Source: Lophium mytilinum
Taxonomy: Eukaryota; Ascomycota; Dothideomycetes; Mytilinidiales; Mytilinidiaceae
Reading direction: 5' to 3'
Assembly: GCA_010093605.1 (NCBI GenBank)
Contig: MU004194.1
Span: 1,221,900 to 1,285,899 of the forward strand
Length of the DNA: 64,000 nt
This document shows positions 1 to 11,208 of this stretch, in pieces (the first letter of the stretch is position 1; each line of letters opens with the position of its first letter). The notes beneath the pieces were generated by a model. That model saw nothing but the letters and a program-made list of their open reading frames with translations, searched no databases and had not been told where the DNA came from. The translations under genes were made by a program, and so were the position numbers.

Positions 1-166
1 CCGTTTGAAGGCTTTTGAGCCTATTATGCGTAAGGATATAACGCTTATACTAATCCTTACACACTCCCTTAAGCGTTATATGCTTATTTTGTATACACAC
101 TGCCTTGATCATGCTCGTTTCGCCACAGCGTGCGCTCGCAACCTCGTCCAGGCCATGTAACTAACT
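1..166. other. Intergenic, AT-leaning, with short inverted repeats
   Basis: No gene is visible. Two short inverted repeats overlap here: GTAAGGAT at 30-37 faces ATCCTTAC at 53-60, and ATAACGCTTA at 38-47 faces TAAGCGTTAT at 70-79. They could fold into hairpins and may be the edge of a repeat lying outside the window. The following gene starts at the window's first in-frame ATG of a SAM domain. Confidence 0.4.
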
Positions 167-2738
167 ATGGCCGACCTCATCGAAATCCTCGAGCGCTTGG
201 GGCTTCGGGATTACTACAGCGCGATGCATGAAAACGGGTTCGAGACGTGGGAGAGAGTGCAGGATATCTCAGAGGACGACCTTCAACAACTCGGATTCAA
301 GCTCGGACACAGACGGGCCTTGCAGCGCGAGATCGCAACTTTTCGCGGCCTGCACACCTCGCTCTCTCTGGCACCGGAGCCCATAACTGGAAGCGACACC
401 TTGTCCGCTTTGGAGTGTAGCTGTGCGCAGAGATCCACAGCGAGAACACGAGAGGGCAAGCGTAAATATCGTAGGCATCCTCAGCTGGACAGCAGGGCAC
501 CGAAGAAGCCCAAGACGGCTTGTTAGTACCTCACTGAGTCTTGCTAATCGCTGAATTACCCTCTGCAGACGTCAACTTTGCCGACTATCTGCGGATAGAT
601 CCCGCGATAAGATCCCTCTCTTTCGTGGACATCGCCAAGGAAGTTGGAAGACAGTGGCAGAATCTTTCTCCAGACAGCAAACGCAAATGGGAAAGTAAGG
701 CTGCACGTGCAGCCCAGGAGTATGAGGTGCAGATGGATGATTACAAGAAGACCACTTCTTACCGCAACTACAAAGCCTACCTTGAAGACTTCAGGGCTCA
801 ACAAGCACGAGAAAAGGTGGGAGGAAAGGAAAGTGGTGTCCGGCTCGAAACTCCTAGCTGTTTGGATCATCACCGTGGAAGTTCAATGAGCTCGCCCGGC
901 AGCCCGGTATCTTTAGCGTCGTCAGTGTCGCCAGGTATCAATGATGAGAACTGCCTCAACTCCCTTAGAACTGCTCTAGGAAAACTTGCGCCTTTAAGCG
1001 GAGGTATGTTGGCCGCTGGGGCTCAACCATACCATGCAAGAAACCTTCCATCGGAAGCTGTAATGCGGCGAGCCATGTATGCCTTCATCGTCGGCACCGG
1101 TTCACTCATATACATGTGGTCATTCGCTCAGGCAGATGAGCTGTTAGATCGCCTGTACAGGCCTGTGTTCGAGCCGGACCCAATGACTACCGCAGAGTGC
1201 TTCATAATTGCTGCCATGGGCTCTCATTATGATCTCGAGCACTTTTCAGACGACGTTCGGAAAGCACTATACGTATCCAGTACGTTCCAATTGGAGCAGG
1301 GAGTTGCTAAAGTCGACTACCTTCGCACCATGCGGCTGCTCTTGACTTTGTCTTTTCATTCGATGCTGGAAAAGCATATGAGCGCAAGATATCTCATTTG
1401 TGAGTATTTGAGTGTATGAATGAGGAAATCGACTAATATACCCAAAGCTGCAGGGTTGCAGATTGGCCGTTCGCAGTTTTCTCGACTACATAGCTATGCA
1501 CACGATATACAGAACGACAGCTGGAGGAGGGTATTCCGGAGTTTGGTGTTCATGGACTGGTAACTCCATAACGCATTTTGCTTCACGTGGAGGACTAATC
1601 TGAGTTAGCTGGCTGTCCTACACGCTTGGATATACGTTTAAAATTACCCAGGATGATATCGCTGCAAGTCTCCCGAACCTAAGGTTGAGCGCCCTCGCTA
1701 ATCAGACCTAGATTTCGAGTGTCTCGTGCGTAGACCCCATTCATATAAACGAGGCTATTCGTACACAGGCCAGCAGTATTGGACTGATAGCAGCCGAAGT
1801 AGCAAAGATTATGGCTGACCCCACTATGATCACTCGTGGAAACGTTATGGCATTAGCTGAGAGGCTCGGTGCCTGGCGTTCGCAATTACCTTTGATGTTA
1901 TAGCTCATCATCTTGACGTCGAGCGGCTCATCCGAGCTAACACTACACCAGCGGAGAGCAAGTCGAATGTTCCACGTACGTAAAACTGACACGGCCGGCC
2001 GTGCGCCGTTCTTGTATTAACAACCTCGACAGATCATATACCTCGGCGCTCTTATCCTTCTGTACAGGCAGTCGCTCATTGCAGCTTCTCAAGTGCAATC
2101 AAGTAAAGACAGCTACCGCTGCACCCTAGACTTATCGCTGAAAGAGATACAGAATTATAGAGAAGAATGTGTCATAGCTGCACGTCAGATAGCTCGAATC
2201 CTGGGGCTTATTGACTTCGATGGTACCCTCACAAAACGATGCTGGTTAATAATGTTAGTCTGAAATCCAATTCTCTCGCTTTTGCGCTGACCAAAAAAAT
2301 CAGATATTGGTTCTTTACTGCTTGCATAGTGCCCCTTTTCAGCGCCGTGTCTAAAATGTTGGATGGGACCCAAGAAGGCATAGCGGAAGATCTTACCTAC
2401 GCCAACGGCTGCCTAGAGACTCTTCAAGACTGCCGCGGCTACGAACCGGTTGCGGAAAGATATATCCAACCCCTGCTCCCAATCTATGAGTCGCTTCGCA
2501 GCGTCCATAGTCGCACTATCGGAAGAGCAAAACCAGCATATTTTCCCTTCTACAGCCTGCAGATCCGGCGCAACTAAGCCCCCCAATTCCAATATCTTGG
2601 GCAGAGGTTGGGGTCTTTTCGGATCAGCTTTCTAGCTTATTGATGGATCCATTCGGTCGTAGGCAGGGACACGAACATGAAAGCACGAGGAGAATGCCGA
2701 GTCCAGATGGCTCTTACACTGTGTTTTGGTGGAGGTAA
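167..2738 (+). CDS. SAM + HMG-box + fungal regulatory-domain transcription factor, probably disrupted
   Basis: This is a putative nuclear DNA-binding regulator. The first exon (167-521) encodes a SAM domain (LGLRDYYSAMHENGFETW). Exon 2 (569-1399) opens with an HMG box (AYVNFADYLRIDP, FVDIAKEVGRQWQNLSPDSK, YKKTTSYRNYKAYLEDF), then a Ser/Pro linker and the start of a fungal-specific regulatory domain. Later exons by splice signals are 1454-1559 (WRRVFRSLVFMD), 1609-1975, 2033-2253 (IIYLGALILLYRQSLIAAS) and one from 2304 (YWFFTACIVPLFSA). Phases agree through exon 6. Two in-frame TAG codons occur in exon 4, at 1709 and 1901. The first can be avoided by a GC-AG intron with donor GCAAGT; the second cannot. 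The natural C-terminus (MPSPDGSYTVFWWR, ending at 2738) is in a different frame from exon 6. It could be a decaying gene, or one with unseen introns or sequence errors. Family assignment is firm; intactness is doubtful. Confidence 0.7.
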
Positions 2739-3626
2739 ATTACTTGTGTCTTGCTATTGTCGCCACCTTTTAGGATGCTGTGGTACTATCCGAGTTGGAA
2801 GATTAGACAGAGTTGTGTCTGTGCAGGCATAGTCCTTGGGACTTACATATATCACGCCATGCACCACTCTATATCGACCGACGCGGCCAATGTTCAGGGA
2901 TCTGGTTCACGATACTCAGGCGTCGGCAGTCGCATGATGAGTCTTGCGGAGGTAATCTGGTCTTGTCTTTAGCACTTACCCAGTCGAAGTGTCTCTAGAG
3001 TCGCCTAAGTATGTAGCCAGATGTCTTGCCGTCAATGTCAGCTGGCGACATCAAGTCCGTGAAGACGCATGAGCAATGGAATAAAAACGAAGATTGAGAG
3101 AGACGGGTTAGAAGCCGCTTGCAACATTGAGGTAATTAAGAGCATGCAGAAAGAATGGTATATGAGTGACGAACAGCAGCACTAGTGTGCGAAACGGCAC
3201 TTGAATGGGAAAGGCCCGATCGGATGACTACATTTGGGATCTAGACATTACCGATAGTCTGACCATCGCGCATATAAAGAGAATAAAGAAAGACTCGATT
3301 TCGAATCGTACGAGCGTTCATATGAGAGGCGTGAAGTACAGGTACAATGCAACATAGTTGTTAATTGAGCTGGCCGAGTGAATGTTTTAAAGAGGACTAG
3401 AAATGTAAATGAAAATCTGATATTCATCCCATCAAAACGAATGGAAGTAGTCATAGGCCTTCAATGCCTCTGGCGCCCATGCATGAAGTGCACGGTTGGC
3501 CAGACGGAGGACTGCAAATCGTCGGCGTCTTCGTGAAGCGCTCGCTCAGCCTCAAAGCGCAAACCTAAACCAAAATGCAGTGAGAAGGTAGCATAAGCGG
3601 CTATTGGAAAGCCAGTACTTAGACTG
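2739..3626. other. Intergenic, no gene seen
   Basis: This stretch separates two converging regulator genes. Short open frames of up to 76 codons are present on both strands, but none shows a recognisable motif or fungal coding character. It probably holds the two 3' untranslated regions. Confidence 0.5.
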
Positions 3627-5440
3627 TCAGGTCTCGTGCGGGAGGTATAGGTGAGGTTGGATGCTTTCGCTGCCCCCAAAATCAAGATCATTGAACCATG
3701 ATGATGCTATGGGGCTTGTGACCAAGGACTGAATCTTCAGCATAGTCCGCTGGGCTTGAAGAAGCGCATTCGGGTATTGGAAGGCGATGATGATGCTGCA
3801 TTTTGTAGCGTGTGACGCAAAAAACTTCTTTTGCCATTCGCGGGAGGTCGAATTCACTGTGGGGAGGTCGTGAGTTGTAGGTATCCACGCGGCAGCCCCT
3901 CCTACAAGACAAATCCAAAGGAATACCCCCGGCATGGTGCTCCAGCAGTCGGTCGTATCGGTCATCTCGAAGGCACTGACAAGAGCATCAAGAGCAGTAT
4001 CCGTAGAGTATGTAGGCATCAGCTCAGGATCTATATTTGAGTTCAGCCCTGGACTGCGAGCATGCATCGCCTTGGCGGATTCCGAGATTGCTATACGGTG
4101 AACGATCGCACGACAGTAGATGAGCGAAGCCAAGCGACAAGCCTCATATATCCAGTCTTGTGATGTCTCGAGGGTTTCGTCTCTTGCTGAAGGCCTTAGT
4201 AAGAGCCGGGTATAAATTTGGTGTGCGTTGGTTTCATAAGAATCGACGTCACCTCCCTGGAATGGTGTCCTGTTGGAGCTTGTGTACGTTATTGCTAGGT
4301 TCGTAAGGTTGAACATGTCGCACAAAATGCCGTATGTGTGGTCGGAGCATTCAGGACTTCGTGAGTGGACAAACAAAGGACTGATAGAACAATAGATAGG
4401 TGATTCAGGCAGCGGTATTGCTCGTACTGCGGGTTCAGAACGAGTTGACACATACTGCAAATACATGCTGTTCGGGATTTTTGCTCTGAATATCGCGAGA
4501 TTCATAACGACTCTGTAAACGTATAAGATTTTTGACCAGTTTGGTAGCAAAGAGTAACAGAGTGAGAGTTTCTTACGCGGTAAGTAGAAGTGCGGTCAGC
4601 CCTTGGAGGCCAAGTCTGTGTAAGCCACCCCTTTGCGCGACAATTCGTACCATTCCATCGAGGTGTACATCGAAAGCCTCTTCAGTGCCGGCGCCCATCT
4701 CGCTCACTATCAGATGGATTATAGTGATGATTGTAGAGTCGTCTGTCTGCGTTGAATGGTTCTGGAGCCTCTCGTTGATTTCTCGAATAACTCTTGTTTT
4801 GATATATGTCGTGATGGCGCTGTCATCAAGGTAGTGGTTTGACACATCTTGATATACTGAGACTACGCAGGCATGGCTCAGGAAAGCGAGATACGAGCTG
4901 AAAATCGATTCCATCCAGGTTGGCCCGGCTGTGCGAATAACAAAGTCTCTACAGGCTTAAGGAAGTTAGTTTGGTATGATGATGGAGCATAGATCAATAC
5001 TTACGGCCCAGGATACCAGCTATGAGTCTCTGGTGGAGATCTACTGCGGAAGGATTATCGTCGTTGATATACATGTGCTCGAATTCAGATCTGTCCCGGC
5101 CCCACTCGAAGGCAAACAACTCCATGGGGTCGATGGACTCCGACACTTGAGGTTGCCTGGCCCGGTTCGAGGATTCGCTCCTTGCGTCATTTGACGGAGT
5201 TGACGATTTTCCTCTTGAGCCTGATGGCGTAGACGATCTCGACTTAGGTGTTTGCTGCGCATCATGAGCGTGGTGCTTGTACATGACGTGAGACCGAACG
5301 TTTCTCATCGTAGAATCTGCCTTGAAGTCGTCTGGATGGGTTGCTGTAACGAACTGCAGAGGAGGGCCTGGCGCAACGGGCGGAAGTCGTTTCCTGCCCG
5401 ACCTCTTCTTGCGCAGATCGGGGTCACTACCGGAAGCCAT
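3627..5440 (-). CDS. Fungal_trans_2 (DUF3468-type) transcription factor
   Basis: This is a putative nuclear regulator of the Fungal_trans_2 family (PF11951). Three exons are supported: 5440-5005, 4955-4577 and 4512-3627, joined by introns of 49 and 64 nt. The N-terminal exon has a basic stretch (DLRKKRSGRKRLPP) and the conserved segment DDFKADSTMRNVRSHVMYKH, which in this family replaces a Zn2Cys6 cluster near the N-terminus. A Ser/Thr-rich linker and SIDPMELFAFEW follow. The middle and C-terminal exons carry the helical regulatory domain (RDFVIRTAGPTWMESIFSSY; ALVSAFEMTDTTDCWSTMPG). No zinc cluster is visible, so direct DNA binding is unproven. A further 3' exon is possible. The target pathway cannot be deduced from the neighbours. 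Confidence 0.8.
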
Positions 5441-8285
5441 GGCGATGGAGAAGTCCTAATCTGGTTACACTTGAGGTAAGGTTCGGTAGGTAGTGATGTA
5501 CCAGAGTGTACAACACTAGGCCAGTGTTGATTGGGGGCACTGAATGGTCTCGTCGCGTACAGTCAGTGGTCTTGTGCGGCTCTTTATCGTTAGCTGCTTT
5601 GGACTTTCGAGAGACACGGCGGATCGTATTCGAGGAGAGTTTACCTGAAGAGAAGAGGTATGAACGCAATGCTTAGAGGTACGGACTTGAACCGGGAAAG
5701 CTATATTGTCCCCGACAATGACCTGAAGGCTAGGAGGGAGACCAGAGCACAGAGAAAAGGATAGGGCCTGGCTTCAATCACACAGACTCGACTGGATAAG
5801 ATAGCCTAGAAGACAGTGACACGGAGATAAGAGTTAAAGAAATGCTTGAAAACCATTAGTGAGTGCGTATCTCTACAGATATGTATACTCGCCACATCAG
5901 CCACGGAGTGGCGCCACAGTGCTGACAGGTAGGTGCCTGTACCGAGTTGAACAAGGTTGTGATGTGCATATTTAATACAGCTGCTGTGGGGTGGGGGGCA
6001 GACTCATGGAAAGAGACCGAGGCCAATGGGGATGCATAGTTTTGCAATACGCTCGAATATAGAGGTTCACCTTCAATACAATGGAGCCTCTAAAAATAAA
6101 ACTCGCCGACAGACAGCTGGAAGCATGCGAATTCATAGGGAGGGGACCCTGCAAGCTAAAATCGGCGCCTCCCACGCGGTGTTGGCGTAGTCCAGCGAGA
6201 TTGAGGGTGAGGGTGCGTGATGCTGGGTTCAGTTAGCAACACCCTCCCCAACCTCAACGTCATGACTCCGAGTCGCAAACAGACAAACAGTAGACGATAT
6301 CTATTGGGCGGCGGCATGAGCGAGCAAATAGCTAGGCCCGGGGCGCGGTGGGCCGACGTGACCAGACCCAGCTCGAAGGTGCAGATGTAGAGGCGGCAGC
6401 TTCAGTTCCCGCTTGCAAGTGCCCGTGGAATCTCGTACAAACGCTCCAGACGACACGAACTAGACACGGGGGCCTTCGCACAGACAGCTTTTGCTGAAGA
6501 TGGAACTGCATGCACTGTCGGGCTTCATTGTTGCGGCTATCCAACCAGGGGCGGCGCTCGCGGATTGCCGCAAACAAGGCTCCATGTGCCAGCTGAGAAG
6601 CAAGGCTGCAAGGCTGCCGTGGAGGCCGCGGGCAGGTGGAGGGGAGTGCAAGGAGGGTGCACTATGGGTTCAGGTTGTCCGGGTGGTGTTGTTGCATTGT
6701 CCCGATTCGTTTAGCTGTATTCTTACGAAGCCTTGCCGCAGCCACTTAGGTGGCTTGGGCGAATGGACCTCATTCGGGACCGCCAGCCACAGGCTCGATC
6801 GGGCGTGAGAGAGCAACGCTGATGCCGAGTGCGCGTGTGCGTCATATCCGGAGTCTTTTAAGGTTTTCCTCTGGTCTGTTGAGCGGTCACCGGTATCTGA
6901 CGCCCACCATATCGGATTCGGCGCCCAGCATGTCGGGCTCCTGCTATATCTGGATCCCGCTATATATGGCGCCCACTATATCTGCACTTTTCCCGTGGGC
7001 TCTTTGAGATGTCGGGGGACGCGACCGCGAGTGCGCAACTGTTCCTGAATGGCGTCTCATCTCCGCCCCAGGATCATAACGGGAGCATCCGGTGCAATCC
7101 AGCACTTGGCGTTGCTCTGGCTCCGAGACTCGCTATCCGAACCGGTATCAGGGACTGTCTTCGGAATTGTGACATGTTTGTTGTCTAGCGAGGGCATTGA
7201 GGGTCGAGTGACGTCCAAAGATGCAGGTGGGGAACGGGAGAACTGGGGGTAGATCGGGATGACACCTACAGTATGTGGCTGGTGAGATTGCACAGCCACA
7301 AACCTGGGGTGGAGCTTGCACCTGGCAACCTTGAAAAGTTCGATAATCGCTCTCAAGATACGCAAAGTCGACATCTTTTGCCGGAGTACGCACTGTGGGC
7401 CACAGTCAGCCACCCACACTGCGTTACGACCTGCCGGTGTGGCGTCTTCAAGCCCCCCATCACGGCCTCACCACCTGCAGGTGCACAGCAATCCAGCCCA
7501 GCTCGCGTGACGAGACGGGAGCGCGCCGTTTTGCCCGTACTCAAGCGGACTCAAGCCACCTGTGTGTCTGAGTCAAGGCAGGGATTCGATTGCTTCCACT
7601 GTGCACCCTGTGGCACAAGTCTCACGAATCTGACATGAGTCTACACGTTGAGCCTCCCCACTCGGCGTCTTGATGGCCAGCTGTTGACGACGGCTAGCTC
7701 AGACAGCTGTTCCCGCTTGAGACACCGTCATTGCTAAGTACTCGTCTCGTCTCTTGACTTGTGGAGCCGTACCGCCCGTGGGGTCCATCTTTCTGGTCAG
7801 ATTGAGGCTGAGGGACAGTTTCTAATCATTCATTATAGCGCATTGTCTTGATCCGGAGGACAATCTCTGGCCCAGCTACCTTTAATACGTCATCGCAAAA
7901 CCTCTATTTAAAGTCTCTCGGGCGTCTCCCCAAGATCGACGTCGTATATCCTTTAGCAATTCTTCCTAATTAGGAAACTTATCATTAACCAATCATATTC
8001 CGTCGCTTCGCGGTTGGTAGGCTAATACGTTTTAGGTTGTGAAGGACTTTTCCTTCTTCAGCCTTCATATTAACATGATGTGAGCATTGGAAGTAGCGAC
8101 AGTACACCTACATGACTGTTGAAAAGGTAGACTGAAAAAGATCTCATTCATGAACGTGCGTTTTCTATCACTAGTGCCAGGACAATCTGTATGACGAGAT
8201 CCCCCGCCGATAATCTCGCATCACACCTTTCGACTCTTGCGTGTCTGGCGTAGCCTTATTCTCCCATCTAGATGAGCTACGCAAA
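5441..8285. other. Long intergenic region
   Basis: Nearly 2.9 kb lies between the 5' end of a regulator gene and the 3' end of the archaemetzincin gene. Overlapping open frames on both strands (up to about 120 codons) are rich in Arg, Cys, Pro and Ser and lack any family motif, so I read them as chance frames in GC-rich DNA. A degenerate short tandem repeat near 6.9 kb is listed separately. From about 7.8 kb the sequence is more AT-rich. No tRNA or transposon ends were recognised. Confidence 0.5.
6897..6990. repeat. Degenerate minisatellite, GCGCCCA-ATATC units
   Basis: Four to five imperfect copies of a roughly 16-21 nt unit follow one another. The common core is (G)CGCCCA(C/G)(C/T/A)ATATC(G/T)G, for example CGCCCACCATATCGG, CGCCCAGCATGTCGG and CGCCCACTATATCTG, with two shorter CTATAT copies between. 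It lies in noncoding DNA. The function is unknown, and the unit boundaries are approximate. Confidence 0.5.
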
Positions 8286-9674
8286 CTACTCCGTGTTCTC
8301 TAGCCAGGCTCCAAGCGCTGCAAACAGGTGTATCTCACGCTTATCATTGCAGTACTTGATGAGTGTCTTCGAACGCTCAGAAGCATCTACACCAGTGGCT
8401 TTCTGCAGCTTCGCCCAATCGACAGGACACAAATATGGTGCCTGCCGTGCATCCTCCCTAATGGATGCCGACCCTTGCATATTGCATCCATAATAAACAC
8501 AATGCCCAATCCCGAAACAGTGAGCAACTTCGTGGCTGGCCGTGCGACAGACTCGGCCTAACCAAAGCCTAGTTAGAGTGTCTGGATCCGGCGAGCTGGA
8601 CAAGGAGGGGAGGGCAGCATGGGCCGTGATTGCGGCTCGGAGCGGAGTGTCTGCATGTTGCTCTACTTTAATTGCATCGGAAGCTTGCTGGGACTCTTTT
8701 CTTGTGGCCCCGTTCTTGCTGCGTTTGGCAGCCTTATTACCGTCATTCGTTGCTTCGTCGCAACAACTCGCTACGTAGGTAGCACAGTGCGAAGCTGGCC
8801 ACGCGTGCTCGCGCTCTATTTCTTGCTTTGAATCCAGGCCAGGGTGATAGCGCGCCATGGAGACGACAGAAACGCGACTGCCACCATAAGCAAGACCACA
8901 TACAAACTCGTCCTCGGGGCTTTGATAAAGATCTTGTTGAACGAGGAAAAGCAACGCAAATGCATCGGCTGGGAGCATGGCAATCGCAGCGTCCAGTAAA
9001 TCATCTAGGTTCAACTGAGCTTTGTACGCTTTGTCCAAGGAGGGCCGAGTGCGAATTCCTATGATCTCCTTTGATGTCTGGAGGCCGATGAGGGGCGTTT
9101 TTGACGACTTGGCGAGTGCCTTCGCCGCCCTGGGCCTTTTTGCCTCCCAGGCGATAAAGGTAGCCGTAGAGGGCGGGAGCACCTCGACAGTCATGCCGTG
9201 ATAGTATGCGCTGAGGTAATCCACGACATCCTGGATGTCTGGCGGAGGGATGTGATCTTCTTTCTTCGCGCCTCGCGATCGGACTTGGTTCCACGTTTGA
9301 ACAAAATCAACGTCATCTGTAATCGCCGGCGGCCCAATCACGTATATCGTCTTCCGTTTGTTCGTAACTCTGTTCCGCTCATCCTGCCTCATGCGTTTCC
9401 ATTCCGAGAAGCTCTGTGGAGGATGGGTTGGGTCGAGAGCCAAGTCGTCCTCTGGTAAAATTAATGGGGCAGGAAACAATTTACCACCCAAAGCTGGAGT
9501 GTCAAGATCTCGTTTCCTCTTTCCCGAGGACTTAGTGTTTTCTTCCTCTATCGACGTGTGTACGGCAGCCAGCTGTCGTGGGGTGGGGCCTCGAAAGCCA
9601 ACTTCTGCCGCATGGTTTGATGAGTCGAAGGTGAGGGTTGGATGGGTGCACCGAGAGACGGCACGCTTTGGCAT
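8286..9674 (-). CDS. Archaemetzincin-like zinc metalloprotease (M54)
   Basis: This is a putative zinc-dependent peptidase of the archaelysin/archaemetzincin family. The signature HEVAHCFGIGHCVYYGCNM near residue 381 matches the family's HExxHxxGxxHCxxxxCxM: three His ligands, the catalytic Glu and the Cys pair. Downstream the usual second Cys pair reads CPVD, so its last Cys is replaced by Asp. Upstream, DLYQSPEDEFVCGLAYGGSR is the family's conserved pre-catalytic strand. An insert rich in Lys, Ser and Ala separates it from the zinc site, and the N-terminal third carries a basic KRKRD patch. It is a single exon. I chose the internal Met of MPKRAVSRCTHP, five codons below the first ATG, because it starts the conserved part; either is possible. 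No signal peptide is seen, so it is probably intracellular. The substrate is unknown. Confidence 0.85.
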   Translation of the reverse strand: MPKRAVSRCTHPTLTFDSSNHAAEVGFRGPTPRQLAAVHTSIEEENTKSSGKRKRDLDTPALGGKLFPAPLILPEDDLALDPTHPPQSFSEWKRMRQDERNRVTNKRKTIYVIGPPAITDDVDFVQTWNQVRSRGAKKEDHIPPPDIQDVVDYLSAYYHGMTVEVLPPSTATFIAWEAKRPRAAKALAKSSKTPLIGLQTSKEIIGIRTRPSLDKAYKAQLNLDDLLDAAIAMLPADAFALLFLVQQDLYQSPEDEFVCGLAYGGSRVSVVSMARYHPGLDSKQEIEREHAWPASHCATYVASCCDEATNDGNKAAKRSKNGATRKESQQASDAIKVEQHADTPLRAAITAHAALPSLSSSPDPDTLTRLWLGRVCRTASHEVAHCFGIGHCVYYGCNMQGSASIREDARQAPYLCPVDWAKLQKATGVDASERSKTLIKYCNDKREIHLFAALGAWLENTE

Positions 9675-10132
9675 GTTGTACACGTTCAAATATAGGACCT
9701 GCGCAAAACAGGACTCATGGTGTTCATAAAGAACTTCAGGGTGTTGTTGCCTAAAGATGCTCCAGTCAGCAAGGCCGATTTAGGTTGACTGCGCCACACT
9801 TAAGGGTATTAGGGGGTGGCTTGGTTAAATAGAGTTCAATTAGGTAGGTAGGTACGCGCATGTAGACAAATGTGGGAGTTCCGACATCAAAAGTCTATCC
9901 GGAAAAGCGCTTGAATCTGGCGCGAAAATACAATCCAAGACGGCCCAATCTTATAACAAAAGAGACGCAAGGAAAAAGTAGCGTAGAGGCTCTATGCACG
10001 TCGCTGTGGTATCCATAGAATTTCAACAAACCTTCCTAACCCCAAATGCAGTGATTGTCTCTTTACACACTGTCGACGAGCGTGTTTCGGCTGAACTAAA
10101 AACTAAGAAGGGCGTGTAGAAGCCTTTAAGCT
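9675..10132. other. Intergenic, promoter side of the metalloprotease
   Basis: About 460 nt with no gene. It contains the upstream region of the archaemetzincin gene and the 3' flank of the next gene on the same strand. A short TAGGTAGGTAGG run near 9842 is the only repeat I noticed. Confidence 0.4.
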
Positions 10133-11208
10133 TCACGGACAAGTCAGGCTTCTGACTCTCCGCTCTCCCACCCTTCCGAGGGTCTGCTTCCGAAGAGCGG
10201 CAGGTACAGCGACAGCGCCCCAGCACTGCAGTGCCGCGCGCTGCAGCAGCTCCAATTCCTCGCCCTTCATTCTCAGCTGGCGCTTCGCTAATTTGGATTT
10301 CTTCAACTTAGTCCCACTGCCTTCGCCATCTCCATGTAAACCCCCATATCGAAGGAGGGCAGCACGTTGCTCGGAAGGCGTGCTTGTCGGAGATGGAGAC
10401 GACACTAGCGCTTCAAGCTCGCCACACTCGCGGATGAGAGCTTGAATACCCGCGGAGAGAGAATTGGCACGTGAAAGGAGATAAGGCCAGTATTCTGGGC
10501 CCCAGAACGGGTCTTGGGCAAGGGCCTCACGTAGCGCGGGGAGTATGTGGGGTAGTGGAGGTAAAGACAGCCCTGAAGGAGTGGTGGGGCCAGCAGGCTC
10601 TGAAATTGGAAGGGCATCACTAGGAGCCGAAGAAGCTGGCGAGATTGACAGAAGGGATGAGGCAACTGTGAGGCGGATGTGTGATTCAGTGCTGATGGTT
10701 GCAGCGGTGACGCAGGCTAGATGGAAGGCTGTGTTAGCAATTGTTCCTGCAAAGCAAGGCACTAGTATTACCTGGGCAGCCCCGAGTACAGCACCAGTCC
10801 ACCTCATCCGTCACAAAGCACTGCAGCCAGAGGAATGCGCTGCGTGCATCCCCATGGAAGGCGAGCTCAAGGTCCTCGGGCTTCTGGGTGCAGAGTGCCG
10901 CGTGGGCAAGGGCGGACGCACGCCTGAACAGCTGCAACACGGGCATATTTAGCGCATGGAGCAAGTCGCGATGCAATAGCCAGGTTGGATGGGTGTCCGG
11001 AAAGGCGGAATGATGTTCACAGAAGCTAGGGGTGGTTAGAAAGGGCGTATGCATAAAGAAGGTTTGCCCAGACGAACCTGTTGTCTGTCTTATCGGCCAG
11101 GTAGTGCTGCAGCACCTGGAAGCCAGGCGACGCTGCAAGCGCAGCCATGTCGTCAAGGGGGATGTCGAATGGAGAGTCGGACGGGATCGAATGCGTAGCA
11201 GTAGCCAT
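10133..11208 (-). CDS. Conserved fungal protein of unknown function
   Basis: I do not recognise this family. Three exons (11208-11078, 11025-10772, 10716-10133) give 322 codons plus stop with consistent phases. Both introns have a CTAAC branch site a few bases before CTAG, but the first has an unusual GTTCGT donor. The protein begins MATATHSIPSDSPFDIPLDD and continues with a helical N-terminal half (HPTWLLHRDLLHALNMPVLQ, SAFLWLQCFVTDEVDWCCTR) containing a CCTRGCPAC cysteine cluster. A Ser/Pro linker follows, and the C-terminal third is basic (GTKLKKSKLAKRQLRMKGEE). No signal peptide is seen; hydrophobicity is modest. The cysteine cluster might bind metal, but this is speculation. Confidence 0.7.

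Noticed and set aside
2751-2998. Small frames after the SAM-HMG gene as a separate gene
   Set aside because: They are short, overlap one another, and most likely lie in the 3' flank of that gene.
5660-5720. tRNA-like B-box (GGTTCAAGTCC) on the minus strand
   Set aside because: The flanking bases do not form a T-arm stem, and no A-box or acceptor stem is found at the right distance.
6332-7638. Several 80-120-codon frames on both strands
   Set aside because: They are Arg/Cys/Pro-rich, mutually overlapping and without motifs, typical of shadow frames.
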